The notes beneath the pieces are model-generated. The model did no database searches. It was not told the DNA's origin and saw only the letters and a list, made by a program, of their open reading frames with translations. Position numbers and translations under genes: made by a program. From the NCBI GenBank assembly GCA_040752855.1, contig JBFMHP010000001.1:124001-188000 (forward strand): a stretch of DNA of 64,000 nucleotides. The letters are read 5' to 3'. This DNA is from JBFMHP01 sp040752855 (GTDB lineage Bacteria > Pseudomonadota > Gammaproteobacteria > RBG-16-57-12). Below, one piece after another: positions 17,160-26,277 of this stretch (positions within the stretch are counted from its first letter, which is position 1; each line of letters opens with the position of its first letter).

Positions 17160-18377
17160 TCACTGGCGCAAGGCGGGCAGCGGGGTGCCCGTGTCGGACG
17201 GCCCGCACGAGGCCAGCAGCGCCCGGCGGTAATAATCCTTGGCCGCTTCGTGATTCTTCTGCTTTTCCATCAATTCGGCCATCTCCCGATAAATCTCGCA
17301 CATGCCGCTCGGCAATCCGTCCTTGAGATAATCCCGCGCCTTGCCCCACAGCTCCAGGCGCTTGCAGATCCGGCCCAGGCTCAGGAGCAACTGCGGATCG
17401 CCCGGATGCTGCCGCACCCAGCGCTCGGCATGGGCCAGCTGCGCCAGGGGATCGGTCGGGGTGATCAGGCCGTAGAGATGCGCCAGACCCGACCGCCACT
17501 CCTGTTGCAGGGCCTCGCGCAACAGCGCCTCGGCGGCGTTCTCCCGCCCCTTGGCGTGCAACAGTTCGGCGTAGGTCTTGATCAGGGCCTCGTCCTGGCG
17601 CACACCCTTGGGCATCCGATCCCACAAGCGTTGCAGCGTGGCCTGGTCGTATTTGTGGTCATAGACCTTCAGCAGATTGGTGTAGACATCGCGCGTCAGG
17701 CGCTCCAGTTCCGGCTCGGTCATCACGCGCCGGCGCTCCACCTCCTGCAGCAGGTCCTCGAGCGCCTCCCAGGAACCGAGCCCTTCGTAGGCCTGGACCA
17801 GCAGGCGCAAGACGCGGGGGTGGTCGGGCGTCTCTTGCCGCAGTTTTGCCAAAATGGATGCCGCCCGATCGAACTGGCCCTGCTCGAGCAGCATCTCGGA
17901 TTGCGTCAACCCCACCACGAGCGGGGCGCGCTGATCGGCTGTGTAGGCCTGCTGCAACAGCGCATCGCGGCGCTCGATCGCCCCTTGGATATGGGCCGCG
18001 CGCGCCGCGCCCAGATAGTTCAGCATCGGCGTGTGGCTGGGTTTGATGTTCTTGAGAAACTCCTTCTCGGCGAGCGCCCAGCGTCCCTCGTGCAGGGCCA
18101 CCATGCCGCGGTTGAGCGAGGACTCCGCCCGGTCGCGCTGCCACTTGAGGCGCCAGCGCGCGATGCGCAGCGGCAGGCGCAGGATCGCCGCCAACATGCC
18201 GACGGCAAGATACAGCGCCAGCACGCCGGCCAGCAAGGCGATGACGAAGACCGTGAAACTGGTCTCCAAGGACCAGCCCTGAAAAGAAAGCAGCACATAG
18301 CCCGGCGACTCCGCCGCGATCCCGGCCACCAGGGCCGCCATCACCAGCAGCGCGAGAAACAGGATCAACCACCTCAC
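17160..18377 (-). CDS. hemY: HemY, haem biosynthesis-associated TPR membrane protein
   Basis: A 405-residue inner-membrane protein of the gammaproteobacterial HemY type, not the protoporphyrinogen oxidase of the same name. Two N-terminal membrane segments (about residues 3-22 and 40-63) are followed by TPR-like helices ([54 protein letters not shown]). Its precise role is unsettled; it is thought to aid late porphyrin handling. It overlaps hemX by 4 nt and ends the hemCDXY operon. Confidence 0.92.
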   Translation of the reverse strand: MRWLILFLALLVMAALVAGIAAESPGYVLLSFQGWSLETSFTVFVIALLAGVLALYLAVGMLAAILRLPLRIARWRLKWQRDRAESSLNRGMVALHEGRWALAEKEFLKNIKPSHTPMLNYLGAARAAHIQGAIERRDALLQQAYTADQRAPLVVGLTQSEMLLEQGQFDRAASILAKLRQETPDHPRVLRLLVQAYEGLGSWEALEDLLQEVERRRVMTEPELERLTRDVYTNLLKVYDHKYDQATLQRLWDRMPKGVRQDEALIKTYAELLHAKGRENAAEALLREALQQEWRSGLAHLYGLITPTDPLAQLAHAERWVRQHPGDPQLLLSLGRICKRLELWGKARDYLKDGLPSGMCEIYREMAELMEKQKNHEAAKDYYRRALLASCGPSDTGTPLPALRQ

Positions 18378-19441
18378 GGCGCCGACTCCCTCGGCTTGGG
18401 TTTGGCGGGCGCTTGCGCCTCGGTGCCGATCAAGGAAAGTTTCAGCCGATATTCGTGCAACAGTTGCGAGGACGAGGAGATGTCCGGCCAGTTCACGGCG
18501 ATATTGGCGCCATGCAACTCAGAGAGGATGCCGAGCACCGCCTTCACCGTCGGGGCATCGGCGTCATATTGGCCGGAGATCCAGTCGGTCAGCGTCTGCA
18601 CGCTGGCCGTCCAGCTCTGCGCATCGCCCGCGAGCAGGGCAAGCCGCGCCGCTTCGATCTTGAGATGGGCGTTCAATCGAAGATAACGTTCCTCCTGGGG
18701 CGCGAGCAGGGGCTCGATGGGCTGGTCGTCGCGGCGAATCACCACCAGCGATTTCAGCTTCTGCCAAAACCTGGCGAAGGCCTGATCCGCCCCGGCCGCC
18801 TCCGTTGTCTCCGCGCCTGGCGGGACGAAATCATGCGGACGATGCTTGATCGGCAGGTCCTCGATTTTGCCCGACAAGGCGGTCAGCCGCGCGGCCAGCC
18901 CTTCGATATCCGGATGGGGCAGTGTCTCCAGCGCCACGATCTCCCGGGCGATGGTCGCGCGCACGCGATGCAGGGCGGGGTCGGTGCGCTTCTGCAGCAA
19001 CTGGTCGGCGGCCTTGAGCGCCGCGAGGCTGGTGCCGACGTCATGCATCAACTGCAGTCGGTGATTGGCGATGCGCAGCAGATATTCGGCCTCACCCAGC
19101 GCCCAGTGGCGGCGCTCGTCGGCGGTGCGGCTCTGCAACTCCTGCACCTGGGTGAGCAGATCCTCGTATTGCCCGCGCAGCGCGGCGAGTTCCGCGGCCT
19201 CCTTCGTCTGCGCCTCACGGGTCTGCGCCAAGGCGTTCTCCAGGGATTGCTGCCGCTGGTCGGCCTGGGACTGCACCGCCGCAAGCGCCTGCTGGGCGCG
19301 TTGCGAAACGTAATACAACCCGCCGCCGAGCGCCGCGCTCAAGATCAAGGCGGCCACCGCCAGCGCGCCGGCGCGCCGATCGCGTGCGACGTTTGGCACG
19401 ACAGGCGCCGTCCCGCCAGGGGGAGTCAATTCTTCACTCAT
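18374..19441 (-). CDS. hemX: HemX, uroporphyrinogen-III C-methyltransferase-like membrane protein
   Basis: A 355-residue protein with a short cytoplasmic N-terminus, one membrane segment (about residues 27-46, AVAALILSAALGGGLYYVS), a long coiled coil (about 50-115) and a periplasm-facing domain containing AEYLLRIANHRLQLMHD, the family hallmark. Despite the common name it lacks methyltransferase motifs. It overlaps hemD and hemY by 4 nt each (ATGA), implying tight translational coupling. Confidence 0.92.
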   Translation of the reverse strand: MSEELTPPGGTAPVVPNVARDRRAGALAVAALILSAALGGGLYYVSQRAQQALAAVQSQADQRQQSLENALAQTREAQTKEAAELAALRGQYEDLLTQVQELQSRTADERRHWALGEAEYLLRIANHRLQLMHDVGTSLAALKAADQLLQKRTDPALHRVRATIAREIVALETLPHPDIEGLAARLTALSGKIEDLPIKHRPHDFVPPGAETTEAAGADQAFARFWQKLKSLVVIRRDDQPIEPLLAPQEERYLRLNAHLKIEAARLALLAGDAQSWTASVQTLTDWISGQYDADAPTVKAVLGILSELHGANIAVNWPDISSSSQLLHEYRLKLSLIGTEAQAPAKPKPRESAP

Positions 19442-20214
19442 GTTCTAGTCCCGGCATAGTGTTTGAGCTGGGCCAAAAGGCCGGCATCGCTCGCCTCTTC
19501 CACCGCCAACACCGGGGCCGTCACCCCGAGGCGGCGCGCGGATTCGCGCATGCGCTCGCTCATCACCACCATCGGCGTGGCGCACAGCCACGGGCGGGCA
19601 GCCGCGCCAACCATGGCGAAGAGGTTCTCCAGCCCCTCGCAACTGGTGACCACGGCGATGTCGATGCCTTGCCGCGGCAGGCCGCTGCCATCGAGCGCGG
19701 GACGCGACCGCTGATAACACTCAGCATAGGCGACCTCGGCACTGCGCGCCTGCAAGACCTCGGCGAGCAGTTCGCGCCCGCCGACCCCGCGAAAGATCAC
19801 GATGCGCTTGCCGCGTACCGCCTGCAGCGCGGGCAGGGCCAGCAGGCCCTCGCTGTCGTAATTCTCGCGCGGGCGCAGCGTCACCGGCAGATTATAGGCG
19901 CCCAATGCCTGCGCGGTCTTCTCGCCGACGGCCGCAATCTGGATATGGCTGGGAAACTCGCCCCGCGCCAGGATGCGCGGCATGGCCTTTTCCACGGCAT
20001 TGGCGCTGATGAAGATGGCGATATCGAAGCGATCGAGTTCATCGAGCAGGCGGTCGAGCGCGGCAAGGTCGGGCGGATCGGTGATCTCCAACACTGGAAA
20101 GGCCACGGCCTTGCCGCCGGCCGCGGTTATGGCCTCGCACAGCGCCTGTGCCTGGTGGGCGGGGCGCGTGACGAGCACCGTCAGACCCTTCAGATCAGGC
20201 ACGCGAGTAGACAT
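19438..20214 (-). CDS. hemD: Uroporphyrinogen-III synthase
   Basis: Cyclises hydroxymethylbilane with inversion of ring D. It has 258 residues, starting [20 protein letters not shown] at ATG 20214. Family features include [11 protein letters not shown], a hinge, [10 protein letters not shown], and [12 protein letters not shown] in the second domain. The family is poorly conserved, but the position between hemC and hemX settles the call. The start lies 20 nt inside the end of hemC. The open frame up to 20382 is antisense-like and not credible as coding. Confidence 0.93.
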   Translation of the reverse strand: MSTRVPDLKGLTVLVTRPAHQAQALCEAITAAGGKAVAFPVLEITDPPDLAALDRLLDELDRFDIAIFISANAVEKAMPRILARGEFPSHIQIAAVGEKTAQALGAYNLPVTLRPRENYDSEGLLALPALQAVRGKRIVIFRGVGGRELLAEVLQARSAEVAYAECYQRSRPALDGSGLPRQGIDIAVVTSCEGLENLFAMVGAAARPWLCATPMVVMSERMRESARRLGVTAPVLAVEEASDAGLLAQLKHYAGTRT

Positions 20215-21124
20215 CCCGCAAGATCTTGTCCGCGCCGCGCGCGAGCAGGTCATCGGCGAGCTTGGCGCCGAGGGCCTCGGCCTGGTCCTTGGGACCGCGG
20301 ATCTCGCTGCGGATGATCTGCTTGCCGTCGAGGCTGCCGACCAGCCCGCGGATGTGGATCTCGTTGCCTGTGATGACCGCATGACCGCCGATCGGCACTT
20401 GGCAGCCGCCTTCCAGGCGATGGTTCATGGCGCGCTCGGCGAGCACCCGGGTCATGGTCTCCTGGTGCAGCAGCGGCGCGATCAGGCGGTGGACGCGTTC
20501 ATCGTTGGTGCGGCACTCGATGCCGACCGCGCCCTGGCCCACCGCGGGCAGGGAGATGTCGGTCTCGATGAAGCCGGTGATGCGGTCCTGGAATTTCAGT
20601 CGGATCAAGCCGGCGGCGGCCAGTATGATGGCGTCGAACTCGCCTTCATCGAGTTTGCGCAGGCGGGTATTCACGTTGCCGCGCAGATCCAGGATCTGGA
20701 GATCCGGGCGATGGGCGCGCAGCTGCACGGCGCGGCGCAGGCTGGAGGTGCCCACACGCGCGCCCTGCGGCAGTTCCTTGAGTGAGCGATAGGTGTTGGA
20801 GACGAAGGCATCGCGCGGGTCTTCGCGCTCGCAGACCACCGCCAGGTGCAGGCCGTCCGGGAATTCCACCGGCACATCCTTCATCGAATGCACGGCGATG
20901 TCGGCCTCGCCATCGAGCATGCCGACCTCCAATTCCTTCACGAACAGCCCCTTGCCGCCCACCTTGGCCAGCGGGGTGTCGAGGATCTTGTCCCCCTGGG
21001 TGACCATCTTGTTGAATTCGACCTGAATCCCCGTATGGAACCGCTCCAGCTCTGCCTTGACGAACTCCGCCTGCCACATCGCTAGCGGACTCTTCCGGGT
21101 TGCAATTACAATCTTCTCGCTCAT
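20195..21124 (-). CDS. hemC: Porphobilinogen deaminase (hydroxymethylbilane synthase)
   Basis: Joins four porphobilinogen units into hydroxymethylbilane. It has 309 residues. Motifs: [20 protein letters not shown] at the N-terminus, the catalytic Asp region ([10 protein letters not shown]), [11 protein letters not shown], and the dipyrromethane cofactor Cys in [13 protein letters not shown]. It is the first gene of hemC-hemD-hemX-hemY and is divergent from fbp across a 288-nt gap that contains an inverted-repeat element. Confidence 0.97.
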   Translation of the reverse strand: MSEKIVIATRKSPLAMWQAEFVKAELERFHTGIQVEFNKMVTQGDKILDTPLAKVGGKGLFVKELEVGMLDGEADIAVHSMKDVPVEFPDGLHLAVVCEREDPRDAFVSNTYRSLKELPQGARVGTSSLRRAVQLRAHRPDLQILDLRGNVNTRLRKLDEGEFDAIILAAAGLIRLKFQDRITGFIETDISLPAVGQGAVGIECRTNDERVHRLIAPLLHQETMTRVLAERAMNHRLEGGCQVPIGGHAVITGNEIHIRGLVGSLDGKQIIRSEIRGPKDQAEALGAKLADDLLARGADKILRDVYSRA

Positions 21125-21220
21125 TTCGCTACCGCTTTCTTTAATAAACCAAACCCCCGCTTATCTTATCCTCTGCGGCGGGATATCGCACTAGGGACGG
21201 CCTGATAAATTGTTTTCCGT

Positions 21221-21291
21221 CATTACGGCGCATGCCGGAATCCATCGGTCACTTCTAAGAGGCTTACTGGATTCCGGCATGCGCCGGAATG
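21221..21291. repeat. 24-bp inverted repeat element
   Basis: Arms 21221-21244 and 21268-21291 are inverted copies with one mismatch (core GGCGCATGCCGGAATCCA) around a 23-nt loop. Similar 'CGTCATTCCGGCGCATGCCGG' intergenic palindromes are widespread in proteobacterial genomes (recalled, not searched). It sits between the divergent hemC and fbp genes. Confidence 0.75.
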
Positions 21292-21333
21292 ATGCACCAA
21301 TCTAAATTATGCCTACCTCCCGGACCGGCGGGT

Positions 21334-21362
21334 TTAGCATCCGCGCCAGGTTCTGCTAGAAT
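21334..21362 (+). promoter_or_regulatory. Weak promoter candidate for fbp
   Basis: TTAGCA (21334-21339), a 17-nt spacer and TAGAAT (21357-21362) lie about 50 nt before the fbp ATG. The -10 is good and the -35 is poor, so an activator may be needed or another element may be used. Confidence 0.35.
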
Positions 21363-21412
21363 ACGCGCCATCGCAACGACTTCATTCAACCTTTCAATTA
21401 GGGAACCACGCC

Positions 21413-22411
21413 ATGTCTACCGGTACCAGTTTTAGACAGTACATCGCCAATGAACAACGCGCCGGGCGCGTCGATGCCGACCTCGCCGGTCTGCTCAACG
21501 ACACGCTGACCGCCTGCAAGCAAATCTCCTATGACCTGAGCCAGGGCGCCCTGATGGGTGTGCTCGGCATGGCCGGTTCCGAAAATGTCCAGGGTGAAGA
21601 CCAGAAAAAGATGGACGTCATCTCCAATGAGGTGATGATCGCGGCCAACAACCGTTCTGGCTACGTCGCCGGCATGGCCTCGGAAGAAGAGGAAACCGCC
21701 TACCAGCTGCCCGCCGACGCCCCGCGCGGCAAGTATCTGCTGCTGTTCGATCCGCTCGACGGCTCCTCCAACATCGACGTGAACATCTCCGTCGGCACCA
21801 TTTTCTCTGTGCTGCGCGCCCCGGCCGGCGCGAAAAACCCGACCGATGCCGACTTCCTGCAGAAAGGCACCCAACAGGTCTGCGCCGGCTTCGTGGTCTA
21901 CGGTCAATCCACCGTGCTGGTCATGACCCTGGGCAACGGCACCCACGGATTCACCCTGGACCGCAACATCGGGGAGTTCGTGCTGACCCAGCCCAACATC
22001 AAGATCCCGGCCGACACCAAGGAATTCGCCATCAACGCCTCCAACATGCGTTTCTGGGAAGCCCCGGTGAAGAAGTATGTCGACGAATGCCTGGCCGGCA
22101 AGATCGGCACCCGCGACAAGGACTTCAACATGCGCTGGGTCGCCTCCATGGTCGCCGAGGTCTATCGCATCCTGACCCGCGGCGGTATTTTCATGTATCC
22201 CCTCGACAGCAAGATGAAGGACAAGGGCGGCAAGCTGCGCCTGATGTACGAAGCCAACCCGATGAGCTTCATCGTCGAACAGGCCGGCGGCGCCTCCTCC
22301 ACCGGCCGCGAGCGCATCATGGACATCCAGCCAAACGGCCTGCATCAGCGCGTGCCGGTCATCCTGGGTTCCAAGAACGAGGTGGAGCGCGTGGTTTCTT
22401 ACCACAAGTAA
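21413..22411 (+). CDS. fbp: Class I fructose-1,6-bisphosphatase
   Basis: Hydrolyses fructose 1,6-bisphosphate in gluconeogenesis or the Calvin cycle. It has 332 residues. Metal-binding motifs are intact: [33 protein letters not shown], and the substrate region [11 protein letters not shown]. Length and order are normal. It is monocistronic, with a well-formed terminator at 22441-22468. No Calvin-cycle genes lie beside it, so its metabolic setting is not shown here. Confidence 0.97.
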   Translation: MSTGTSFRQYIANEQRAGRVDADLAGLLNDTLTACKQISYDLSQGALMGVLGMAGSENVQGEDQKKMDVISNEVMIAANNRSGYVAGMASEEEETAYQLPADAPRGKYLLLFDPLDGSSNIDVNISVGTIFSVLRAPAGAKNPTDADFLQKGTQQVCAGFVVYGQSTVLVMTLGNGTHGFTLDRNIGEFVLTQPNIKIPADTKEFAINASNMRFWEAPVKKYVDECLAGKIGTRDKDFNMRWVASMVAEVYRILTRGGIFMYPLDSKMKDKGGKLRLMYEANPMSFIVEQAGGASSTGRERIMDIQPNGLHQRVPVILGSKNEVERVVSYHK

Positions 22412-22440
22412 GACTGCCTCGAGCAATCATCGCAATAAGA

Positions 22441-22468
22441 AAAAGGGAAGCAGCCGCTTCCCTTTTTT
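22441..22468 (+). terminator. Intrinsic terminator of fbp
   Basis: GGGAAGC (22445-22451) and GCTTCCC (22456-22462) form a perfect stem with a 4-nt loop, extended by AAAA/TTTT. The run of six T (22463-22468) follows directly, 30 nt after the fbp stop. Confidence 0.9.
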
Positions 22469-22489
22469 GTGTCTGGTTGAACCGCGCTC

Positions 22490-22517
22490 AAAAAAAGACC
22501 CCGCCTTTGCGGCGGGG
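22490..22517 (-). terminator. Intrinsic terminator of the PEP-CTERM-like gene
   Basis: Read on the minus strand, CCCCGCC/GGCGGGG (22517-22511 and 22505-22499) with a 5-nt loop is followed by TC and seven T (22496-22490). It lies 29 nt beyond the stop of the gene at 22546-23217, back to back with the fbp terminator. Confidence 0.88.
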
Positions 22518-22545
22518 CTTTCGGTTCATCGCCTAAACTATTCGC

Positions 22546-23217
22546 TTAACACCTTGGGCGGCGGGAAACCCCCATCGCCAACAGGCCCAGACCCAGCAGC
22601 GCCAAGGCGGGAGGCGCTGGCACCGCGCTCAAGGAACCGAACGTGACGCCATGCCAATACTCAGCGGTCGAGGACCAGTTTAGCTCGCTGACCAGACCCT
22701 TGAACTGGATCGCAGCATGGACTTCGTAGCCGGTCAGTTTGTCATTGGCAGTATCATGGAAATAAGTTCCCGGCATCCAGCCATTTGCGCCGCTCCAATA
22801 ACCAACACCATTGCTGAGCACCTCAAAGGGTGTATCGAAGTCATAACTAACCGGCAGGCCGGGCTGCCCCATACTGACAATCGCCATTACCGGATTCAAC
22901 ACCGCTGTCGAAAAGGTTATCTTGTTGGTTGTCGCCGAATACAAGGCGATCATCTCGCTCGGCGTCGGCGCATTGTCTATCACGGCACTCCCGGTATACG
23001 GAGCTGGGGTACCATTTTCGGTCCAGTAATTGGTGCCGGTTCCGAGTTGAACGAATGTATAGTTGCCGTTATAGGTAACCCCAACACCACCCATGTCGCC
23101 GTATACAGTGGTACTGGGGACTGTTCTCTGCCAATCAGTCCAGCTAACAAGTCCTGCCGTGGCTTGAGAAATGCCCAATACCACACTTGCAATAGAAAGC
23201 ATCAATGCCCGCATCAT
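22546..23217 (-). CDS. Secreted protein with PEP-CTERM-like sorting signal
   Basis: A 223-residue exported protein with a signal peptide (about residues 1-21, ending SQATAG). The body is rich in G, N, T, Y and aromatic residues with no recognised enzyme motif. The last 25 residues fit a C-terminal sorting signal: VPAPPALALL, a hydrophobic helix, then an RRPR tail. PEP-CTERM proteins are cut and anchored or released by exosortase. No exosortase gene is in this window, although an exosortase-A-associated type ligase lies at 33.8 kb. ATG ATG start with AGGAGGG upstream. Lower GC than its neighbours. Confidence 0.75.
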   Translation of the reverse strand: MMRALMLSIASVVLGISQATAGLVSWTDWQRTVPSTTVYGDMGGVGVTYNGNYTFVQLGTGTNYWTENGTPAPYTGSAVIDNAPTPSEMIALYSATTNKITFSTAVLNPVMAIVSMGQPGLPVSYDFDTPFEVLSNGVGYWSGANGWMPGTYFHDTANDKLTGYEVHAAIQFKGLVSELNWSSTAEYWHGVTFGSLSAVPAPPALALLGLGLLAMGVSRRPRC

Positions 23218-23539
23218 GTTACCCTCCTGTTTAATTTTAAAAACGCACTATAACAACCATCATGCACAAGCAAAAAATATACCGTGCTTAAATTTCTCTA
23301 AATATCGCCTTGTTATACGCGTCATTAGGCACTTATGACGACTCTATGTAAGCTTTACGTTACACATAATTGATTGCCAAATGATCTTGTGAGAACCGCG
23401 AAGAATATTAGTGCATAAAAATCTGGATGTTGAAAATGGTTGCCTCATTTCGATTGCTGTAAAATTTTCTGACGATGCCTCAGTATTACTTTAGTGATAG
23501 GCTTCACGCCTAACGGAACTTCGGATAAAGGACTACGCA
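23218..23539. other. AT-rich intergenic region, no gene seen
   Basis: This 322-nt gap separates the divergent PEP-CTERM-like gene and a small secreted-protein gene. It is clearly AT-richer than the surroundings and must carry both promoters, but I could not pick a convincing -35/-10 pair. A small GGCTTCACGCC stem lies near 23500. No tRNA, repeat copy or ORF with a ribosome binding site was found. Confidence 0.5.
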
Positions 23540-23845
23540 ATGCACGCCCTCATCCTCCTGCTTACACTATTGCCACTCGTCGCACACGCCCACGAGAAGA
23601 ACGCCGCGATCCACACCTCATCGGAAGCCGTCACCTGGTGCAAGGAGCGCTCGGAAAAGCAACTCCGCAAGCAGAAAAAGACGCCCTACAACTGGAGCGC
23701 CTCGTGGTGGACCGAGGTCAATACGCTCCGTGTCGAAGGCGAATGGTCGGTCGACAATCGACCGATTAGGGTGACTTGCCAGATTGAAACAGGCGCAGCA
23801 CGCTCATCGATGACCATGGCGATCAACGACAAGCGGCATCCTTAG
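23540..23845 (+). CDS. Small exported protein, unknown function
   Basis: A 101-residue protein with a clear signal peptide (LILLLTLLPLVAHAHE; cleavage after about residue 17). The mature part has two cysteines (WCKERSE and VTCQIE) that could form a disulfide, and the pattern NWSASWWTEVNTLRVEGEW. ATG has AAGGA 8 nt upstream. I do not recognise the family. It lies in a set of small envelope proteins and may be co-transcribed with the DUF486 gene 62 nt downstream. Confidence 0.7.
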   Translation: MHALILLLTLLPLVAHAHEKNAAIHTSSEAVTWCKERSEKQLRKQKKTPYNWSASWWTEVNTLRVEGEWSVDNRPIRVTCQIETGAARSSMTMAINDKRHP

Positions 23846-23907
23846 CATCTATCCAGCTGATCGAAGTTCGGGCAAGATAGCGCCGTCATGATTTGGAGAA
23901 TTCATCC

Positions 23908-24255
23908 GTGAACCCCGCGCTCACCACCATCTTCCTGCTGATGTGCAGCAACGTCTTCATGACCTTCGCCTGGTACGCTCATCTCAAGGAGCTCAACAAC
24001 AAACCCTGGATCGTCGCGGCGCTGGTGAGCTGGGGCATCGCCTTGCTGGAGTACCTGTTTCAGGTGCCGGCCAACCGCATCGGCTACACGGTGATGAGCA
24101 TCGGCCAGCTGAAGATCCTGCAAGAGGTGGTTACCCTGTCGATATTCGTGCCGTTCGCGATCTTCTATCTGCGCGAGCCGCTCAAGCTCGATTATCTATG
24201 GGCGGGACTGTGCCTGCTCGGCGCGGTGTTTTTCATGTTTCGGGACAAGCTGTGA
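23908..24255 (+). CDS. DUF486-like small membrane protein (DMT superfamily)
   Basis: A 115-residue integral membrane protein with about four transmembrane segments (TTIFLLMCSNVFMTFAWYA, IVAALVSWGIALLEYLF, a central helix near IGQLKILQEVVTL, and LDYLWAGLCLLGAVFFMF). Motifs FAWYAHLK, LEY.FQVPANRIGY and REPL match DUF486, a half-size relative of drug/metabolite transporters. GTG 23908 is chosen because GGAGA lies 8 nt upstream; a TTG at 23893 is possible but lacks a binding site. Transport activity is unproven. Confidence 0.82.
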   Translation: MNPALTTIFLLMCSNVFMTFAWYAHLKELNNKPWIVAALVSWGIALLEYLFQVPANRIGYTVMSIGQLKILQEVVTLSIFVPFAIFYLREPLKLDYLWAGLCLLGAVFFMFRDKL

Positions 24256-24256
24256 C

Positions 24257-24287
24257 GCGCGGAGCGCCGTAGCAAGGCACTCCGCGC
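24257..24287. terminator. Hairpin between convergent genes
   Basis: GCGCGGAG (24257-24264) pairs with CTCCGCGC (24280-24287), with an internal GCC/GGC pair and a 7-nt loop. It begins 2 nt after the DUF486 stop. No T-run follows, so termination activity is uncertain. Confidence 0.45.
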
Positions 24288-24332
24288 ATCGGCGGCGATT
24301 GAGTTACGGGATCACGTACCCGTTCCGCTACG

Positions 24333-24674
24333 CTACTTCATCATTTTTTCGCGCTGCTCCATCATCATGCCCTTGCCTTTTTCATGCATCATGGAGTGCG
24401 ATTTCATCATCTCGTCCTCCCGCGCGATGATCTTGTCCAAGCGCTCTTCCATCGTCTTAAGGCGCGCTTGATCGGCGTCTGAGACCTTGTGATTTATAGT
24501 GCGCACGATGGCCATCAGGTCCTTGAGCATCTTCAAGGTCTCTTGGTGCATCCCGTGCTGCTCGCTCATCATTCCGTGCCACTCGTTTTTTTCGACTGTT
24601 TCCTCGGCCCACGCTGGCGCGCCGACCTGCAAGCCCAGTAGACATGCTCCCGCAAATATCGCTGATGTTTTCAT
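24333..24674 (-). CDS. Small periplasmic methionine/histidine-rich protein
   Basis: A 113-residue exported protein, start MKTSAIFAGACLLG with cleavage near PAWAEE. ATG 24674 has GAGGAGAG upstream, so the longer open frame to 24800 is not used. The mature part is helical and unusually rich in Met, His and charged residues (HGMMSEQHGMHQ, MMKSHSMMHEKGKGMMMEQR). Such clusters often bind Cu(I) or other soft metals, but no defined copper-protein family was recognised. Possible roles are metal buffering or a chaperone-like (Spy/CpxP-type size) helical protein. Confidence 0.75.
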   Translation of the reverse strand: MKTSAIFAGACLLGLQVGAPAWAEETVEKNEWHGMMSEQHGMHQETLKMLKDLMAIVRTINHKVSDADQARLKTMEERLDKIIAREDEMMKSHSMMHEKGKGMMMEQREKMMK

Positions 24675-25081
24675 GGTTGCTCTCCTCAATGTGGTCATCC
24701 AAATAAAGGCCCTCGACATCACTGCGGCCTTGCCTCGAAATGCAATAATCCGCGCTCCGATCACCTGATGCGCGGATAAAAAATCAACCTTCTGTTGCAT
24801 CTTTATAGAGTATAGAACCGAATGGCCGCTACTTAAGGTATCAGGTTAGATCCTCGTCATATACCCATTAGCGCAGGCACTTTAGGCACGCGCCCTATTC
24901 ACTCATCCGTGCGCACCACATCACAAATCCGGCCATCAACCGCTCATATTTGGCGACTGCTTCACAATGTCACAGAAAATTCGTCGAGAATTAAGTGCGA
25001 TTTAAGCGCCTTGATCTATAAATTCTTCTCGCGCGCAGCACCCGCCGCGTGTGAAACGAGAATCATAGTGAGGAGATAGAA
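24675..25081. other. Intergenic region, no gene seen
   Basis: This 407-nt gap between divergent genes contains an open frame upstream of the Met-rich gene without a binding site. A TATAAA at 25017-25022 could serve the DUF2892-like gene at 25082, though its -35 is unclear. No repeat copy, tRNA or hairpin with a T-run was found. Confidence 0.4.
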
Positions 25082-25354
25082 ATGAATGCTTTGATAGAAA
25101 ACCAGTTCACCAATCTCGGTGCCGTCACCCGCGTCAGCCACATCCTGCTGGCCAAGGCCGTCACCGTCGTCACCGCCTATGGCGCTGTTGCCTTTGGCGG
25201 CTTTGTCTCCAGCGCCTGGTTTGTATTCCCGGTATTGCTGGCCGCCTACCTGCTCTTTACCGGCACGACGGGCTGGGACCCGTTGACGGCCATCGACAAG
25301 CGCCTGAATGCACGCAGGCAACGGGCGCGCATGCGCCGCATTGCGCTCGCATGA
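25082..25354 (+). CDS. Small membrane protein, DUF2892 (YgaP-like) type
   Basis: A 90-residue protein with two closely spaced membrane helices (about residues 22-44 and 45-62) ending in a GTTGWDPLTAIDKRL segment, which resembles the short DUF2892 membrane module (typical ending GWCPLYSLL). The C-terminus is very basic (RRQRARMRR). A GGAG motif lies 8 nt upstream of the ATG. Family assignment is moderate; function is unknown. Confidence 0.68.
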   Translation: MNALIENQFTNLGAVTRVSHILLAKAVTVVTAYGAVAFGGFVSSAWFVFPVLLAAYLLFTGTTGWDPLTAIDKRLNARRQRARMRRIALA

Positions 25355-25387
25355 ACCATGTCTGCGGAATACCACCCATGAAGCGTG

Positions 25388-25417
25388 AAAAAAAAGGCGT
25401 GCGCCACGGCGCACGCC
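25388..25417 (-). terminator. Intrinsic terminator for the secreted-protein gene at 25495
   Basis: GGCGTGCGC and GCGCACGCC (25396-25404 and 25409-25417) form a perfect 9-bp stem with a 4-nt loop. On the minus strand eight T (25395-25388) follow. On the plus strand only TTGTCTGTT follows, so it may also weakly end the 25082 gene. Confidence 0.85.
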
Positions 25418-25494
25418 TTGTCTGTTGCGTGGCGGCGGATCCCGCCGCACTTCCTTCTCCCATAGGCGCGGTGTCCTGCGCCTGACTGCAGCCC

Positions 25495-26019
25495 TCAGTA
25501 CGCCGTCAGATTCATCATCCCGATACGGAACATCGTGGCGCCGTTGACGCCGCTCAGCCGTACCGCCTTCACGCCCTTGATGAGCGGTGAGGACAGGGTG
25601 CGGCCATTGAACATGACGTAAAGTCCCTTCGAAGAACTGACGGTGGTGGACCATTGCGTGACGTAGGTCCAATTGCCAAGCGAATCCTGGGTTTCCAGCT
25701 GGATGGCGCCGATGAAGGTGATGCCGTTGTAGAAGTTCGAGCCGGTCAGGGTGATTTGCATGATGTTGAGATCGAGCAGCCCGCCATTTGCGTTGGAGAT
25801 CTCAATCGCGGGTTCGTTCACGTTGTACCCGGTGGACGAGGGACCCGATGTGGGATAGGTGGGAACAAATTTGAGTGTAACCAGGTTGTCGCTGGTATTC
25901 TGCACGCAGTACAGCACTGCGGTGCAATCCAGCGGACCGGCAGTCGTAAAGGTCTCTTGAACCGCAAATGCGCTGGTAGCAACCGCCATTGCCGCAACAA
26001 AACCAAGAACTTTTTTCAT
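25495..26019 (-). CDS. Exported protein of unknown function
   Basis: A 174-residue secreted or periplasmic protein. ATG 26019 has GGGAGGCGAG upstream and begins MKKVLGFVAAMAVATSAFA, a textbook signal peptide. The mature part is rich in T, S, N and G with predicted beta-strands, two cysteines close together (LDCTAVLYC), and a strand-like C-terminus (VKAVRLSGVNGATMFRIG). The family was not recognised. It is the third exported protein in a 4-kb stretch and has its own terminator. Confidence 0.7.
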   Translation of the reverse strand: MKKVLGFVAAMAVATSAFAVQETFTTAGPLDCTAVLYCVQNTSDNLVTLKFVPTYPTSGPSSTGYNVNEPAIEISNANGGLLDLNIMQITLTGSNFYNGITFIGAIQLETQDSLGNWTYVTQWSTTVSSSKGLYVMFNGRTLSSPLIKGVKAVRLSGVNGATMFRIGMMNLTAY

Positions 26020-26277
26020 ACTCGCCTCCCATGTACCCGCGCTCGTTGTCGGGTGCTGCCACAATAGCACAGGCCCCTTAACGGAGTGTTAAGGGGGAAC
26101 TGCGGGATGGCAAGATTCTACGCTTCCACTCACTCTCGGTTTGCCACTGACGTTGCTCAAGCCCCGCCCGCGCCGTCCGTAATCCTTGTCATGGCATCGG
26201 CCATCATTTGCTGGACGCGGTCACCGAAAATAGGAAAAATACGCCCGGAGGAACCAACAAATAAAAAGGTAATAAAA

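Noticed and set aside
22546..23217. A complete exosortase/PEP-CTERM system in the window
   Set aside because: No exosortase or eps genes are visible; only one tail-bearing protein and a family-related ligase and amidotransferase.
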